Origin: Desulfobacterales bacterium
GTDB lineage: Bacteria; Desulfobacterota; Desulfobacteria; Desulfobacterales; JALSRD01
Length of the DNA: 64,000 nucleotides
Direction: 5' to 3'
NCBI GenBank assembly: GCA_026984935.1
Contig: JALSRD010000041.1
Location: 124,001-188,000, forward strand
In this document: positions 28,489 to 38,499 of the stretch, piece after piece
How positions within the stretch are numbered: the stretch's first letter is position 1
Layout of the letters: every line of letters begins with the position of its first letter
Translations under genes and position numbers: made by a program
Notes under the pieces: model-generated
The model's input: the letters and a program-made list of their open reading frames with translations, nothing else
Told to the model about the DNA's origin: nothing
Databases searched by the model: none

Positions 28489-29244
28489 ATGCATCATTGC
28501 AGACGGTATGCAATTCTGCTGGTGGTTGTTGTGGCCTTGGATTTTTGGGCTGCCAATGCGCAAGCGACGGCGAAATCCTTGAGCGATGTGAGTTCCTGGG
28601 CGATTGACTTTCGGGACGAATGTTGGAACCAAAATCAAGCGTCGAGCGGCTCGCCTTTGAAAGATGTGCCTAATTTTACGGTAAATTATAATGGATTTGG
28701 CAATGTGCAAGTTTCCATGCAAGAAGGCAGTGGCTCCGGCCTGGGCTGGTGGCCTGGTGACGGCCTGGGCATATGGGGTGACGAAGACGATGAAATCGAT
28801 TCTGCGAGAACGAGTACCAACAGGGAGGTTATGACCGTAACTATTGAAAACGGGATCTTGCTGACCCAGATCGGGTTGACGGACCTGTTCTTGCCAGTGA
28901 ATGGGTCAACTGGCTCGAATCCTGGTGAAATGGCCCAGGTGGAGCTTTTCGGAAATACCTGGTCGGATAGCATCGGCACCTTTCAAACCGGTGCAAATTA
29001 TGAGCTGGGCAGCGGCAACGGCGAAGTTGTCTGGGAGTTCAGCGAAAAAACCCCGGTTTATCACCTGCGCTTTACGACATACGGCTCGGGAACGGATAAC
29101 ACGGACAGCAACTTCTCACTAGCTGCACTCAACGGTGCGGCACCCGTACCCGAGCCAGCCACCCTTGTGCTCTCTGGGATCGGATTGGCCTTGATGGCCG
29201 GCTACCTGAAAAAAAGAAGTCTGACCGACGTTAAAGCGGGCTGA
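28489..29244 (+). CDS. PEP-CTERM sorting domain protein 1
   Basis: N-terminal signal; C-terminal VPEPATLVLSGIGLALMAGYLKKR. Confidence 0.9.
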   Translation: MHHCRRYAILLVVVVALDFWAANAQATAKSLSDVSSWAIDFRDECWNQNQASSGSPLKDVPNFTVNYNGFGNVQVSMQEGSGSGLGWWPGDGLGIWGDEDDEIDSARTSTNREVMTVTIENGILLTQIGLTDLFLPVNGSTGSNPGEMAQVELFGNTWSDSIGTFQTGANYELGSGNGEVVWEFSEKTPVYHLRFTTYGSGTDNTDSNFSLAALNGAAPVPEPATLVLSGIGLALMAGYLKKRSLTDVKAG

Positions 29245-29283
29245 AACCGGAAAGCATCTGACAGATTTAGCGTAGAACGACCG

Positions 29284-29325
29284 AAAAAAGCAAAACGGCA
29301 TGCGCGGCCGTCTTGCTTTTTTTTA
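29284..29325 (+). terminator. Rho-independent terminator after PEP-CTERM 1
   Basis: AAAAAAGCAAaACGGC-loop-GGCCGTcTTGCTTTTTTTT. Confidence 0.75.
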
Positions 29326-29961
29326 TGGCGTCGAAGACAGAGCGCCACGGATTTGCCCACCCGTTCATCGTCGTCGGCCGGCTCACCGAAATATCATCTT
29401 TGGATAGAACCTGGAAAGGGAAGGCGCCGCCGTCTGGCGCTCTTTTTATATCTATTGCCGCAATGGGCGCCCTTTTTCACGGTCGAGCCATGCCAGGGCG
29501 AAGGGAAAATAGGCAATAAATTATCCAATATTTGGGTGGCAATTTATCTAAAAATGGTAAAAAAATACCCAGATATGCCCATCCCTCATTATGATGTCCA
29601 CAGACGGATAAAAAAATAGCATCCGATTCTTTTATTTTTTAAGGCGGCAAGGCAATATCCGGCACCCTGGTATCCACCGGGCCGATTCAGGCAGGTCGGC
29701 AATGCCGGTTTTTATGGGTAGCCTGATATTCTGTAAATACATTAAGATAGAAGGCCCTGGGACCAACCATGCCGCAACATGTTTTCACCTGCGGCGATTT
29801 TGGAAAATGGTTGTCAGGCGGTTTGGCAAAGCTGAAAAAAGGGCCGACCAAGCTCGTTTCCGGCAACATACTTGGATCTGGCATGGAAAATGTATCACAA
29901 AGTGGCAAATCGCTTCGAAAAATGCCAAGCAATCACTTTTGCTGGAGACAAGGGGGAAACT

Positions 29962-30675
29962 ATGAATAGACCAAAAATGAGAATTTTATTTTTTGCCATC
30001 CTTTTGGCCGCCGTCTTCTTTGCCGGCAGCGCCTGGGCGATGCTGATCGATTTCCGGGATACCGCGTGGAGCGGCGCCACCGGAAATCATGCCTTTAGCG
30101 TTAATTACGACAGCATGGGATTCGGCGATGTCAGCGCCAACGCATGGCGGGGAGGAAGTTCTGCCCAGCTTGGCTGGTGGAATACCAGCAACGGAAAGGG
30201 TGACGACGGTCTGGGTGTTCTGGGCGGCGAAGAAAATGATGAAATCGACACCAGTGAGTACATGTATGTGGGCATCGAAAACGGGATCAATCTTGACAAG
30301 ATCCTGTTTACGGATCTGTTTCCCGGAAATGACGGGGCCAAGTTGGGTGAAAAGGCCCATGTCGAGCTTTTTGGCGCCGGGAACAGCTTTTTGGGTGAAT
30401 TTCACGCCACTGCTACAACGTCAAACAGCAACAGCAACGGAGAAGTCTGGCTGGATTTTAGCGGATATGGGATTTCCTCTCCCGTATACGGGTTCAAGTT
30501 TGAAATCCATGGCGAGAATCCTCAAAATATCGATGATAATGACAATGATTTTTCGGTGGGCGCCATAGAGGGCACAGCCGTTTCCGTTCCCGAGCCCGCC
30601 ACCATGGTATTGCTGGGCATCGGGCTGATCGGTCTGGCCGGTGCCAGCCGGCGCAAATTCAAAAAGTCCGTCTAG
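29962..30675 (+). CDS. PEP-CTERM sorting domain protein 2 (paralog of 1)
   Basis: MNRPKMRILFFAILLAAVFFAGSAWA signal; C-terminal VPEPATMVLLGIGLIGLAGASRRKFKK. Confidence 0.9.
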   Translation: MNRPKMRILFFAILLAAVFFAGSAWAMLIDFRDTAWSGATGNHAFSVNYDSMGFGDVSANAWRGGSSAQLGWWNTSNGKGDDGLGVLGGEENDEIDTSEYMYVGIENGINLDKILFTDLFPGNDGAKLGEKAHVELFGAGNSFLGEFHATATTSNSNSNGEVWLDFSGYGISSPVYGFKFEIHGENPQNIDDNDNDFSVGAIEGTAVSVPEPATMVLLGIGLIGLAGASRRKFKKSV

Positions 30676-30720
30676 GCGCCGTTGGCGCAACGCAGCGCAC
30701 ACAAACAAGTTGCACGCTAG

Positions 30721-30756
30721 AAAGCGGAGCAGTGTTACATGCTGCTTCGCTTTTTC
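30721..30756 (+). terminator. Rho-independent terminator after PEP-CTERM 2
   Basis: AAAGCGgAGCAG-TGTTACATG-CTGCTtCGCTTTTT. Confidence 0.75.
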
Positions 30757-30762
30757 CTTTTT

Positions 30763-31686
30763 TCAATTCCGGACCGGCCAAATCGCTGGGTGGCGCAGCT
30801 TGTTGTCTTTTGTTGCGTTTATAAATCCAGCCGCTGTCGACAGCTGCGATATAAACAGCAATGTGATAAAAAGAAATCCACGACGGCTTTTACGCCCCTG
30901 AGCATAGCTGTTATGGCACAAGTTCAGATAAAAACCCCATGGCAGGGCTCTGGATGCCTGTCGGAGGGTCTTGGAAAAGTGAAACGCACCGCAGCCGTAG
31001 TTGAACTGTTGACGGCAGAAAGATGTCAGCGAAAGGTCGTGGGCGTGGAAAACGACAGCCTTCGATGCGTAGACCATGTCGTATCCTTTTTGACGCAACC
31101 GACGGCAGAATTCACGGTCTTCCCCGCCAGCCCTGCGGTAGGTTTCGTCAAATCCCCCTGATGCAAGAAACTGTCTGCGAGCCAGTGCAATATTACAGGA
31201 TGCCAAAAAACAAACGTTTTCAAGGTTGCGGTTTTGGTATGCATATAGAAAATCCAGCAGCAGTTGGCTGAAAGCGGCATAAGCGTTGTCCGGCAGTGCA
31301 TTGACCACTTTTCCGCCCACAACGCAGTGCGGATTTTCCCGCAGGTGGTGTTGCAGGCAGGTAAGCCAAGCGGGGGCGGGCCGGCAGTCATCATCGGTGA
31401 AAGCCAGAAATTCACCACGGGCCCGGGAGGCGCCCCTGTTGCGGGCCGCAGCCGGGCCGGCACTTTCCTGGCGGACGAAGATCAGCGGCAGGTGATGCCG
31501 AAATCTGTCGATAAGCGGCTGTAGCGGGAATTGACCACCGTCGTCGACGACAATCACTTCCATGCGGTTTTTGGCAAAAGTCAGGCGCGAGAGGGCAAAG
31601 AGGCAAGCTGCCAGCGGGTGGGGTCGATCGTGGGTAGGAATGATGATGCTGAAAAGCGGCTGTGAAATATGACGCGTGGTTTCCAT
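30763..31686 (-). CDS. Glycosyltransferase family 2
   Basis: PLFSIIIPTHDRPHPLAACLFAL; EVIVVDDGG; AAARNRGASRARGEFLAFTDDDC. Confidence 0.9.
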   Translation of the reverse strand: METTRHISQPLFSIIIPTHDRPHPLAACLFALSRLTFAKNRMEVIVVDDGGQFPLQPLIDRFRHHLPLIFVRQESAGPAAARNRGASRARGEFLAFTDDDCRPAPAWLTCLQHHLRENPHCVVGGKVVNALPDNAYAAFSQLLLDFLYAYQNRNLENVCFLASCNIALARRQFLASGGFDETYRRAGGEDREFCRRLRQKGYDMVYASKAVVFHAHDLSLTSFCRQQFNYGCGAFHFSKTLRQASRALPWGFYLNLCHNSYAQGRKSRRGFLFITLLFISQLSTAAGFINATKDNKLRHPAIWPVRN

Positions 31687-31699
31687 CTGAAGATCTCTT

Positions 31700-33196
31700 T
31701 CAGGATCCCAAGGGGCGCGTATTGGTAAACAGCGAGCGCCACAGTCTGATCTCGGCCGGGCCGAATTCGTTAAGCACAAAAAAAGCGATGATGATCAGCA
31801 AAGCAATGGCCGGAAGCTTGACCAGCAGCAAAGCGCCGTCTGCCGGCCACAGGCGGGACAAGCTGTAGCTGCCGATGCAAAGACCAAGTGAACGCATGAG
31901 TGTGGCTGCCGGGAGGCGAACCTGCCAGATACGGCAAACCATCAGCGAACTGACTGTGGCGCCCAGCCATGCCAGGCCGGTGGTCACGGCGGCGGCGCCC
32001 GCCGCGCCGTATGCCGGGATCATCAACCGGTGGCCAGCCATAGCCAGAGCCAGTGTTGGGATCATTAAAAGAAAAGTTGTGCGTGGTCGGCCGGCGGCAA
32101 TCAGTGCCGAGGTGTTAATTGAAATCAGGCCCGTGCCCACGGAGCCGAATATGAGAACCGCCAGCAGCGGGCCGGTGACACCAAAAGCGGGTCCGTAAAT
32201 GAAGGTTGCAATTTCGCATGAAGCACCGGCGGTCAGGGCCGCAAAGGGAAGCAATACCAGTAACATGCGCATGCCATGGTGGGCAAGGCCACCGGACGTA
32301 TGATCCCCGGTCTGCCCATGGGAATACGCCAGTTTGGCCAGCAGCAGGGGGGCCAACGATCCGGACAACAGATCAGGTATGATGCTCAGATTCATGGCTG
32401 CTGCATAATACCCCGCAGCCTGGGGAAGTCCGTCCAAAGCTTTTACCATCAACAGGTCGATGCGTCTAAATCCTGTCATGCCGACGGTAAAAAAGAAAAG
32501 CGGCCAGGAGTACCGCCAGATGCGGGGTAAGGGGAAGCGGCTCCGACGGAAAAGCGCCGGTTGCGTCCACCGGCGACTGACAATAAAAACGACTGCCGAT
32601 GCGCATAAAATGGCCGTAAGTGCATGCATCACATCGGGCTTCAGAGTCACGAAGAGAATGACAAACATCAGCCGGCTGACCCAGAACAGGCCGCTTAGCA
32701 CTGCGCGCCGGCCGAAGTGGCCGCGTCCGATAAGGACGGACCGATGCAATCCGGTAACGGCGGCGATGGGGATGTCCAGTGCAAACAAACGCAGGGTACG
32801 GGTGATCTGCGGAGAATTCAGCCATGTTGTGAATAGCGGTGCTGCCGTTATTAGCACGGTCATTCCGAATAGTCCGGCCAGAAGCTGGGCCTGCAGGATA
32901 CGCGTCGCCGCCGGCTGCCAGTCGCTCTGTTCTGATATGAATTTGACGGCCGCACGGTTAAATCCTGCATTCGTAAGGATTTCAATGAACATGACGATGG
33001 ATACGGTTACGGTTAAAACACCGTAATTTGCCGATCCGAGCTGCCGCGTCAGGAAAGCGGCCGTCAGTATACCCGTGGGCAGACAGAGGGCCGAAGCCAA
33101 AAAATTCTGCAGTGTGCCAACGGCGGTGTGGCGGGCATGCTGCATGCGCTGAGAAAATCCATCGGCCTTTGGATGTGGTTCTGCAAATACCGTCAT
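31700..33196 (-). CDS. Polysaccharide flippase (Wzx/MATE-like)
   Basis: About 12 hydrophobic segments; GILTAAFLTRQLGSANYGVLTV N-terminal Wzx-type motif. Confidence 0.82.
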   Translation of the reverse strand: MTVFAEPHPKADGFSQRMQHARHTAVGTLQNFLASALCLPTGILTAAFLTRQLGSANYGVLTVTVSIVMFIEILTNAGFNRAAVKFISEQSDWQPAATRILQAQLLAGLFGMTVLITAAPLFTTWLNSPQITRTLRLFALDIPIAAVTGLHRSVLIGRGHFGRRAVLSGLFWVSRLMFVILFVTLKPDVMHALTAILCASAVVFIVSRRWTQPALFRRSRFPLPRIWRYSWPLFFFTVGMTGFRRIDLLMVKALDGLPQAAGYYAAAMNLSIIPDLLSGSLAPLLLAKLAYSHGQTGDHTSGGLAHHGMRMLLVLLPFAALTAGASCEIATFIYGPAFGVTGPLLAVLIFGSVGTGLISINTSALIAAGRPRTTFLLMIPTLALAMAGHRLMIPAYGAAGAAAVTTGLAWLGATVSSLMVCRIWQVRLPAATLMRSLGLCIGSYSLSRLWPADGALLLVKLPAIALLIIIAFFVLNEFGPAEIRLWRSLFTNTRPLGS

Positions 33197-33229
33197 TTTA
33201 GCAGGGTCGCCCCCTGTTTGCCTAAAGAA

Positions 33230-34462
33230 TTACTGCATCAGCGGCCTGAAAGACACAGGTTGTTGGCCTGTTTTGCGGCGCATTTTGCGGAGGTCCGAAT
33301 ACAACTGGGTCAGGCGTTCGATATAGCGGTTTTCGTCAAAATGTGCCACAGCAAATCGACGACCTGCCCGGCCCATTTTTTCAGCCAATTCGCGGTGGGT
33401 TAACAATCGCAACAAAGCGGCGCCAAGCGCCCTAACATCGTTGGCGGAAACCAAAAGGCCCGTATCCTCATTTTGTACAATTTCAGCAAGCCCGCCGATG
33501 TCACTGGCAATCACCGCTGTGCCGCGCATCATGGCTTCCTGGGCTGCTCGAGATAAAGCTTCAACCCATACTGATGGCACCGCTTGTACCCAGGCCGAAG
33601 CAAAATGCTGTTCCAGTTCACGGGCTTGTAAAAAACCCGTAAAAAGGGTGCAGTATCCGATGCCCAACCGATTTGCCAACCGTTGCAGACGTTGTTTTTC
33701 AGGCCCTTCGCCGGCGATCAAAAGCCGGGCGGAGGGTACTACCGGCAGCACTTTTGAAAAAGCCCGGATAAGCACATCAACACCCTTGACGCGCACCAGG
33801 CGGCCGGAAAAAGCAACAGTAGGCGGGTTAGAAAGCGGAGGCCGGGCGCAAGATGAAGATGATGGAATGCCGTTCCACAGGACAATTGTTGAGCCGATGT
33901 GTTCGCGCGCCATGGCAGCTTTTACAGCGTGACTCAAGGAAATGGTGGCGTTAAACACGCGGATCCATCGTTGCCACAGCGTCATCTGCAGTTTGATGAA
34001 CGGCCAGACCGCAAAAGGCACGCAACCTTCATGATAGCATGCGGCCCCCCATGACCGTTGGCAAATCGTCCCATCGGGCATTCTTTTTGATCCAGTGGGG
34101 CACACGGGACGCAGCCAGCGGACATGGTGAATGCTGGGTATATTTTTTAGCAGGGGCAGGATCAACGGGGAGAGCTGTGTTAGGAAGAGATGGACGTGGA
34201 CAACGTGGGGTTTAAAGGAGCGGATAACGCCTCTTAAACCGAAAAAAGCGCCGGGGTTGACCGTTTGAAGCAGGACACGCAACGGTGTTATTGTGCCAAA
34301 ACAGCGATATTCTGAACACACTCGCATTCCGGCTGGCCGGGCAGTTGTGGAAAATATCCTGGCATCATGTCCACGTTCGCGCAGTTTTTGGCGTAGATGC
34401 AAGATAGCGACTTCGGCACCGCCGCTGGAGGTCGCGTAATCGCTGATCAGCAAAATTCTCAT
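33230..34462 (-). CDS. Glycosyltransferase family 4
   Basis: MRILLISDYATSSGGAEVAILHL; FSGRLVRVKGVDVLIRAF; E..SRAAQEAMMRGTAVIASDIGGLAEIV. Confidence 0.9.
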   Translation of the reverse strand: MRILLISDYATSSGGAEVAILHLRQKLRERGHDARIFSTTARPAGMRVCSEYRCFGTITPLRVLLQTVNPGAFFGLRGVIRSFKPHVVHVHLFLTQLSPLILPLLKNIPSIHHVRWLRPVCPTGSKRMPDGTICQRSWGAACYHEGCVPFAVWPFIKLQMTLWQRWIRVFNATISLSHAVKAAMAREHIGSTIVLWNGIPSSSSCARPPLSNPPTVAFSGRLVRVKGVDVLIRAFSKVLPVVPSARLLIAGEGPEKQRLQRLANRLGIGYCTLFTGFLQARELEQHFASAWVQAVPSVWVEALSRAAQEAMMRGTAVIASDIGGLAEIVQNEDTGLLVSANDVRALGAALLRLLTHRELAEKMGRAGRRFAVAHFDENRYIERLTQLYSDLRKMRRKTGQQPVSFRPLMQ

Positions 34463-34503
34463 TTAACGGATGACACCCCGCATCAGATAAGTCGATTCGC
34501 CTT

Positions 34504-35697
34504 TCAATGGCTGTGTCTGTATTTGCATCGAATTGTTTGATATATTGCCAATAAAGTATCCAGGTAGGTCTCTTGGCTGAAGTGCTTTAGGGCAGCTATA
34601 CGTGCCCGGCGGCCCATTTCCTCTGCAAGTTTGCGGTCGGCCAGCAGTTCGATCATTTTCTGTGCCAGATGATGGACATCGCCCGGTGGCACAAGAAAGC
34701 CGCTCTGCCCGTCAGCGATGATTTCGGGCATCGCCCCGGAAGCACTGGCAATGACCGCCGTGCCGCGCATTAACGCTTCGGCGGCCACATTGCCGAAAGG
34801 CTCTGCCCAACGGCCCGGCACGACCTGGACCCACGCACAATCAAAAAGCGCCTCCAGCCTGTCACGGGTAAGATGGCCGGTCAGGGTGACGGCATAATTG
34901 AGTGCCATTGTGGAGATAAGCTCTTGGAGACGCACCCGCTGCGGGCCGTCACCGGCGATGAGCAGGCGCGCATCGGGCAATGTCCGCCGAACGCTTTGAA
35001 AAGCTTTGACGAGAATATCAACACCCTTTTCATGGACCAGGCGCCCGGCAAAAACAGCTGTCGGCGGCGCGGTAAGCGGGGGGCGCTGTTTTCTCCAGGA
35101 CACGAAGTTCCATAAAACGGCATCGCTTTGAAGCCCGCCGCAGGCAAGCTGGAACTGCAATGCCCGGCTGTTGGCGATAATCATGTCAAAGGCGTCTTTC
35201 CAGTGCTGAAAGAGCTTTAGTTCAATCATCTGCGGCAGCCAGGATCGCAGCGGTAGGCAGCCGCGGCGGTAGCATACAGTGCCGGCGATCTGCTTGCACA
35301 GCGTTCCATCCGGCAATAATTTGTTGCCCATGGGACAGATGGACGTATGGGCTGCGGCAAGATAGAGCGTCGGAATATTCTTCAAAAGCGGCAAGATTAA
35401 CGGAGAAAGCTGAGGCAGAAACATACGTACATGCACCACTTGGGGGCGAAATTCTACCAGCACCTGCCGCAGTTTAACAAAAGCCCAGAGGTTGGCAACT
35501 TTGACCAGCGTTTGCAAATGCGACCGGGTTCCCCGGCAGTGATAGTCGGCCAAGCCCCCTCTTTTTCCCCGTCCTACACGGCCGGCAAATATTCTGGCAT
35601 CATGTCCTTTTTGGACGAGTGCATCGCGCAATGCCAATACCTGGTTCTCAGAACCATAGGAGGGAACTGCGTAATCGTTGATGAGTAAGATTCTCAT
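34504..35697 (-). CDS. Glycosyltransferase family 4 (paralog of the neighbouring gene)
   Basis: FAGRLVHEKGVDILVKAFQSV; EPFGNVAAEALMRGTAVIASASGAMPEII. Confidence 0.9.
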   Translation of the reverse strand: MRILLINDYAVPSYGSENQVLALRDALVQKGHDARIFAGRVGRGKRGGLADYHCRGTRSHLQTLVKVANLWAFVKLRQVLVEFRPQVVHVRMFLPQLSPLILPLLKNIPTLYLAAAHTSICPMGNKLLPDGTLCKQIAGTVCYRRGCLPLRSWLPQMIELKLFQHWKDAFDMIIANSRALQFQLACGGLQSDAVLWNFVSWRKQRPPLTAPPTAVFAGRLVHEKGVDILVKAFQSVRRTLPDARLLIAGDGPQRVRLQELISTMALNYAVTLTGHLTRDRLEALFDCAWVQVVPGRWAEPFGNVAAEALMRGTAVIASASGAMPEIIADGQSGFLVPPGDVHHLAQKMIELLADRKLAEEMGRRARIAALKHFSQETYLDTLLAIYQTIRCKYRHSH

Positions 35698-35751
35698 TCA
35701 GCCTAAACGCATTGTCATTCTGTTGCCCATCGTTGGAATGCCCTAACACGT

Positions 35752-36468
35752 TTAACAAGAATTCAAATTTTTTGAATATCCAAGGGCCTGGAAGTCCTCA
35801 CGCCACAGCTGGTAAACCAGGTTCGCCGATTCTTTTGTAAAGTATGACCGGTAATCAGAATGGCAGGAGGCATTGAGGTGTGGCAGCTTAACCGGCAGGC
35901 CCACTTCACGCATTATGGATGCAAAATCATCCGACAGTTTTTCAAACCTTCCGACAAAATCTAAAAGCTTGTTTCCATCTGCATCAAGAAGGTAAGCCGT
36001 TTGGAGTTTTCGATCCTTATAGGGTAAAGTTTTATAATGTTCCCGCAGGTATTTCCAGAGAAATCGTATATCCTCCGGCTGCAATACCTTCCGTCGGTAC
36101 AATTCCCGATATTTAATTCCATCTACCCGTCGGTTAGCGGTAATTAATCTATTCTTCAAGCGAAAGATCAAGGTTAATGATCGTGGAATTCCCTGCGGAA
36201 CCTTTAGTTGAAAGTTATGAAACCAAGTTGAGACGACCCAATCATAAGGGTTCCTGAAAAAGGCGAACTTCAAGCAACTGTTCCAAAGATCCGCCGGCAT
36301 CATCGCTTTAACCAGTACCGGCGGGATATGCTTTGCCCCGAAAAAATCAGGCGCGGAAAAGCGATAGGCTTGTCCTTCGTCATAGGGAAGCAAGGTTTGC
36401 TCCATGCTGGTTGTGCCGGTTTTACTGTTGCAAAAAAAAATAAACCGATATTTCCGGGAAAAAATCAC
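35752..36468 (-). CDS. Sulfotransferase family protein (carbohydrate sulfotransferase-like)
   Basis: 5'-phosphosulfate loop-like FIFFCNSKTGTTSMEQTLLPY; KFAFFRNPYDWVVSTWF. Confidence 0.82.
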   Translation of the reverse strand: MIFSRKYRFIFFCNSKTGTTSMEQTLLPYDEGQAYRFSAPDFFGAKHIPPVLVKAMMPADLWNSCLKFAFFRNPYDWVVSTWFHNFQLKVPQGIPRSLTLIFRLKNRLITANRRVDGIKYRELYRRKVLQPEDIRFLWKYLREHYKTLPYKDRKLQTAYLLDADGNKLLDFVGRFEKLSDDFASIMREVGLPVKLPHLNASCHSDYRSYFTKESANLVYQLWREDFQALGYSKNLNSC

Positions 36469-37050
36469 TGCATTTCTCTCTGGCAGCCGGCAGACGCTAT
36501 GGTCTTCCTGTATGCCAATCTAGTGTTGGAATCCCATTTTCATCCGCGATTAAATACCTGAATTTTGCAAGCGTCGCGTTTGCCGCCTATACAAGGCGCA
36601 GGGCATGCAGCTGTCGTATACAGACGCAACTGCCCTGCAACACAGTAGAGGCGGTAAAATCGGCGCTCCCACAGGGCAGACAATTTTGAAGTCAAAATGG
36701 AAGGTTTCCGAACATACCAATGACGCTATAAATTATCGCGCTGAATCCATAGACAACCATGAGATAACATTGCAATTTTATAAGTTTTCAAAATTGTCTG
36801 TGCAAGATTCAGGAAATAATACCAACAGGTTGACCATGGATGAGTACGAGCATGACGACTGTTATGCCAGGGCTACGGTGTGATTGTGCACCCACCCGGG
36901 GGCGCATAACGCTTTAATCCCGCTACAGTGGGACCGCGTTGCAAGGCCTTTCCGGCAACTCGTTACGGCTGCCTGCCCTGTGTTTCGTGTAGGTGGCAAA
37001 TTCGACGCACCAAGATTCAGGCATACGACATGCTATCAGAAATCAGACGC

Positions 37051-38499
37051 TTATCCGTTGACTGCTTGACATCGCCAAGCAGTCTCAAGATAGTCCGTAT
37101 CACCGTTGACCCGTCGCAGATCGTGTTCGGCACCTAGGGCATTTTGGGCGGCCAGCATGCCGGTGTACAGGGCGTGATCCATGTTGTTGTAACGGTGCAG
37201 ACCGTTGCGGCCGATGGTTTGAAGGTTTTTAAAGCGTTTCAGATAAGCCAGCAGTTGTTGAAGGTGCCGCGTGTAGTCATGCGTATAGACCGGGTAGGCG
37301 GCCGGCTGGCGAAATACAACGGCGTCTGTTATTTTAGCACCCCGGCTCAAGCCCAGAATTTGAAGTTCGTTGGATGCCAAATCGATCAATTGCGCGTCGG
37401 ATTTAGACCACAAACGGTCATGTGCGTTACAGAAATACTCCATACCGATGCTGGTTGTGCCCGGATCCGGGACCATGTGCGGGCTCCAGTTCTTAAAGTT
37501 CTGAATCCGGCCCACCTTCAAACGATGGGTGTTGATGTAGAGCCATTGATCGGGAAAGAGGTTTTGGCGTTCAATGATGAGGCCGACCATGATAAAGGCC
37601 CGGTGTGTCAGAGCGTTGGCGGCGGCACGGATATGGCCCGGCGCCGGTGGGTCGAGGCACTGGACAAGGTCTCGGATGGGCATGCTGGAAACCACCTGGC
37701 CGGCGCCTAGCTTTTGTGAAAGGTTCCCGGATCGGCAGACAACCCGCGTAATCCTTTGACCATTGTGGCATAGTTGTACCACGGTCGTATTCAGGGCCAG
37801 CCTGCCACCGTGTTGCTGAATTTCGCGCCACAGGCGCTGCCACATCATGCCCGGTCCTTTTAAGGGGTAGAAAAAAAAACGGGTGAGACTTTTGGCCTTG
37901 CGGCGAATACCGAGAACATCGAGCGCGGCTTCTTTCAACGAAAGTCCCCGGATGCGCTGATGCGCCCAGTCCGCTGGAATTTCCCGACAGGGCAGACCCC
38001 AGATTTTTTCGGTGAATTGTTTAAAAAAATCGGTATACAGGCGTCGGCCGAAGCGGTTGCAGATCCACTGCTCAAAGGTGTCGTCCGGTCGGTCGGGCTG
38101 CAGCCTGGCGTATCCGTAGCTGTAGAGGATTTGCAGGCCTTCGCCAAGGCCCAGTGTGGACACCAGGTTGATCAGTTCGAGAGGATAGTCTATAAATCGA
38201 TTCTTGTAATAAATACGAGATCTTCTGTTTACCTGCAGCAGATCGCTGCCGAGCAGGTTCTCCCACAGGCATTGAACGCTTTTGATTTTTGTGAAAAAGC
38301 GGTGGCCGCCGATATCGAACAGGTATCCCCGGTAATTTTCCGTACGCGCAATGCCGCCGAGAGCGCCTGATTTTTCCACTATCAGAGGTGCAAAGCCCGC
38401 ACATGAAAGCGCATGGGCGGCGCCCAGGCCGGCCGGACCGGCGCCAATCACGATAATATCGGAGGCGTTGTCCACGTTTTCAGCGGGATTTCTCAGCAT
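37051..38499 (-). CDS. FAD-dependent amine-oxidase/UDP-galactopyranose-mutase-like protein
   Basis: DIIVIGAGPAGLGAAHALSCAGFAPLIVEKSGALGGIART dinucleotide-binding motif; RGYLFDIGGHRFFTK. Confidence 0.85.
   Translation of the reverse strand: MLRNPAENVDNASDIIVIGAGPAGLGAAHALSCAGFAPLIVEKSGALGGIARTENYRGYLFDIGGHRFFTKIKSVQCLWENLLGSDLLQVNRRSRIYYKNRFIDYPLELINLVSTLGLGEGLQILYSYGYARLQPDRPDDTFEQWICNRFGRRLYTDFFKQFTEKIWGLPCREIPADWAHQRIRGLSLKEAALDVLGIRRKAKSLTRFFFYPLKGPGMMWQRLWREIQQHGGRLALNTTVVQLCHNGQRITRVVCRSGNLSQKLGAGQVVSSMPIRDLVQCLDPPAPGHIRAAANALTHRAFIMVGLIIERQNLFPDQWLYINTHRLKVGRIQNFKNWSPHMVPDPGTTSIGMEYFCNAHDRLWSKSDAQLIDLASNELQILGLSRGAKITDAVVFRQPAAYPVYTHDYTRHLQQLLAYLKRFKNLQTIGRNGLHRYNNMDHALYTGMLAAQNALGAEHDLRRVNGDTDYLETAWRCQAVNG

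Noticed and set aside
29902-29917. TGGCAAATCGCTTCGA upstream of PEP-CTERM 2 as a second sigma-54 promoter
   Set aside because: Spacing is right but the essential -12 GC doublet is not in place; not convincing.
36605-36883. 92-aa plus ORF in the glycan-locus gap
   Set aside because: No RBS, no family motif and ambiguous composition; cannot support it as a gene.
36884-37010. Possible third copy of the 240-bp repeat
   Set aside because: Only a short stretch near the 3' end resembles the family; not enough to call a copy by eye.
37281-37290. Third GTATAGAC HutC-type operator
   Set aside because: Lies inside the oxidoreductase coding region far from the GntR cluster; most likely chance.
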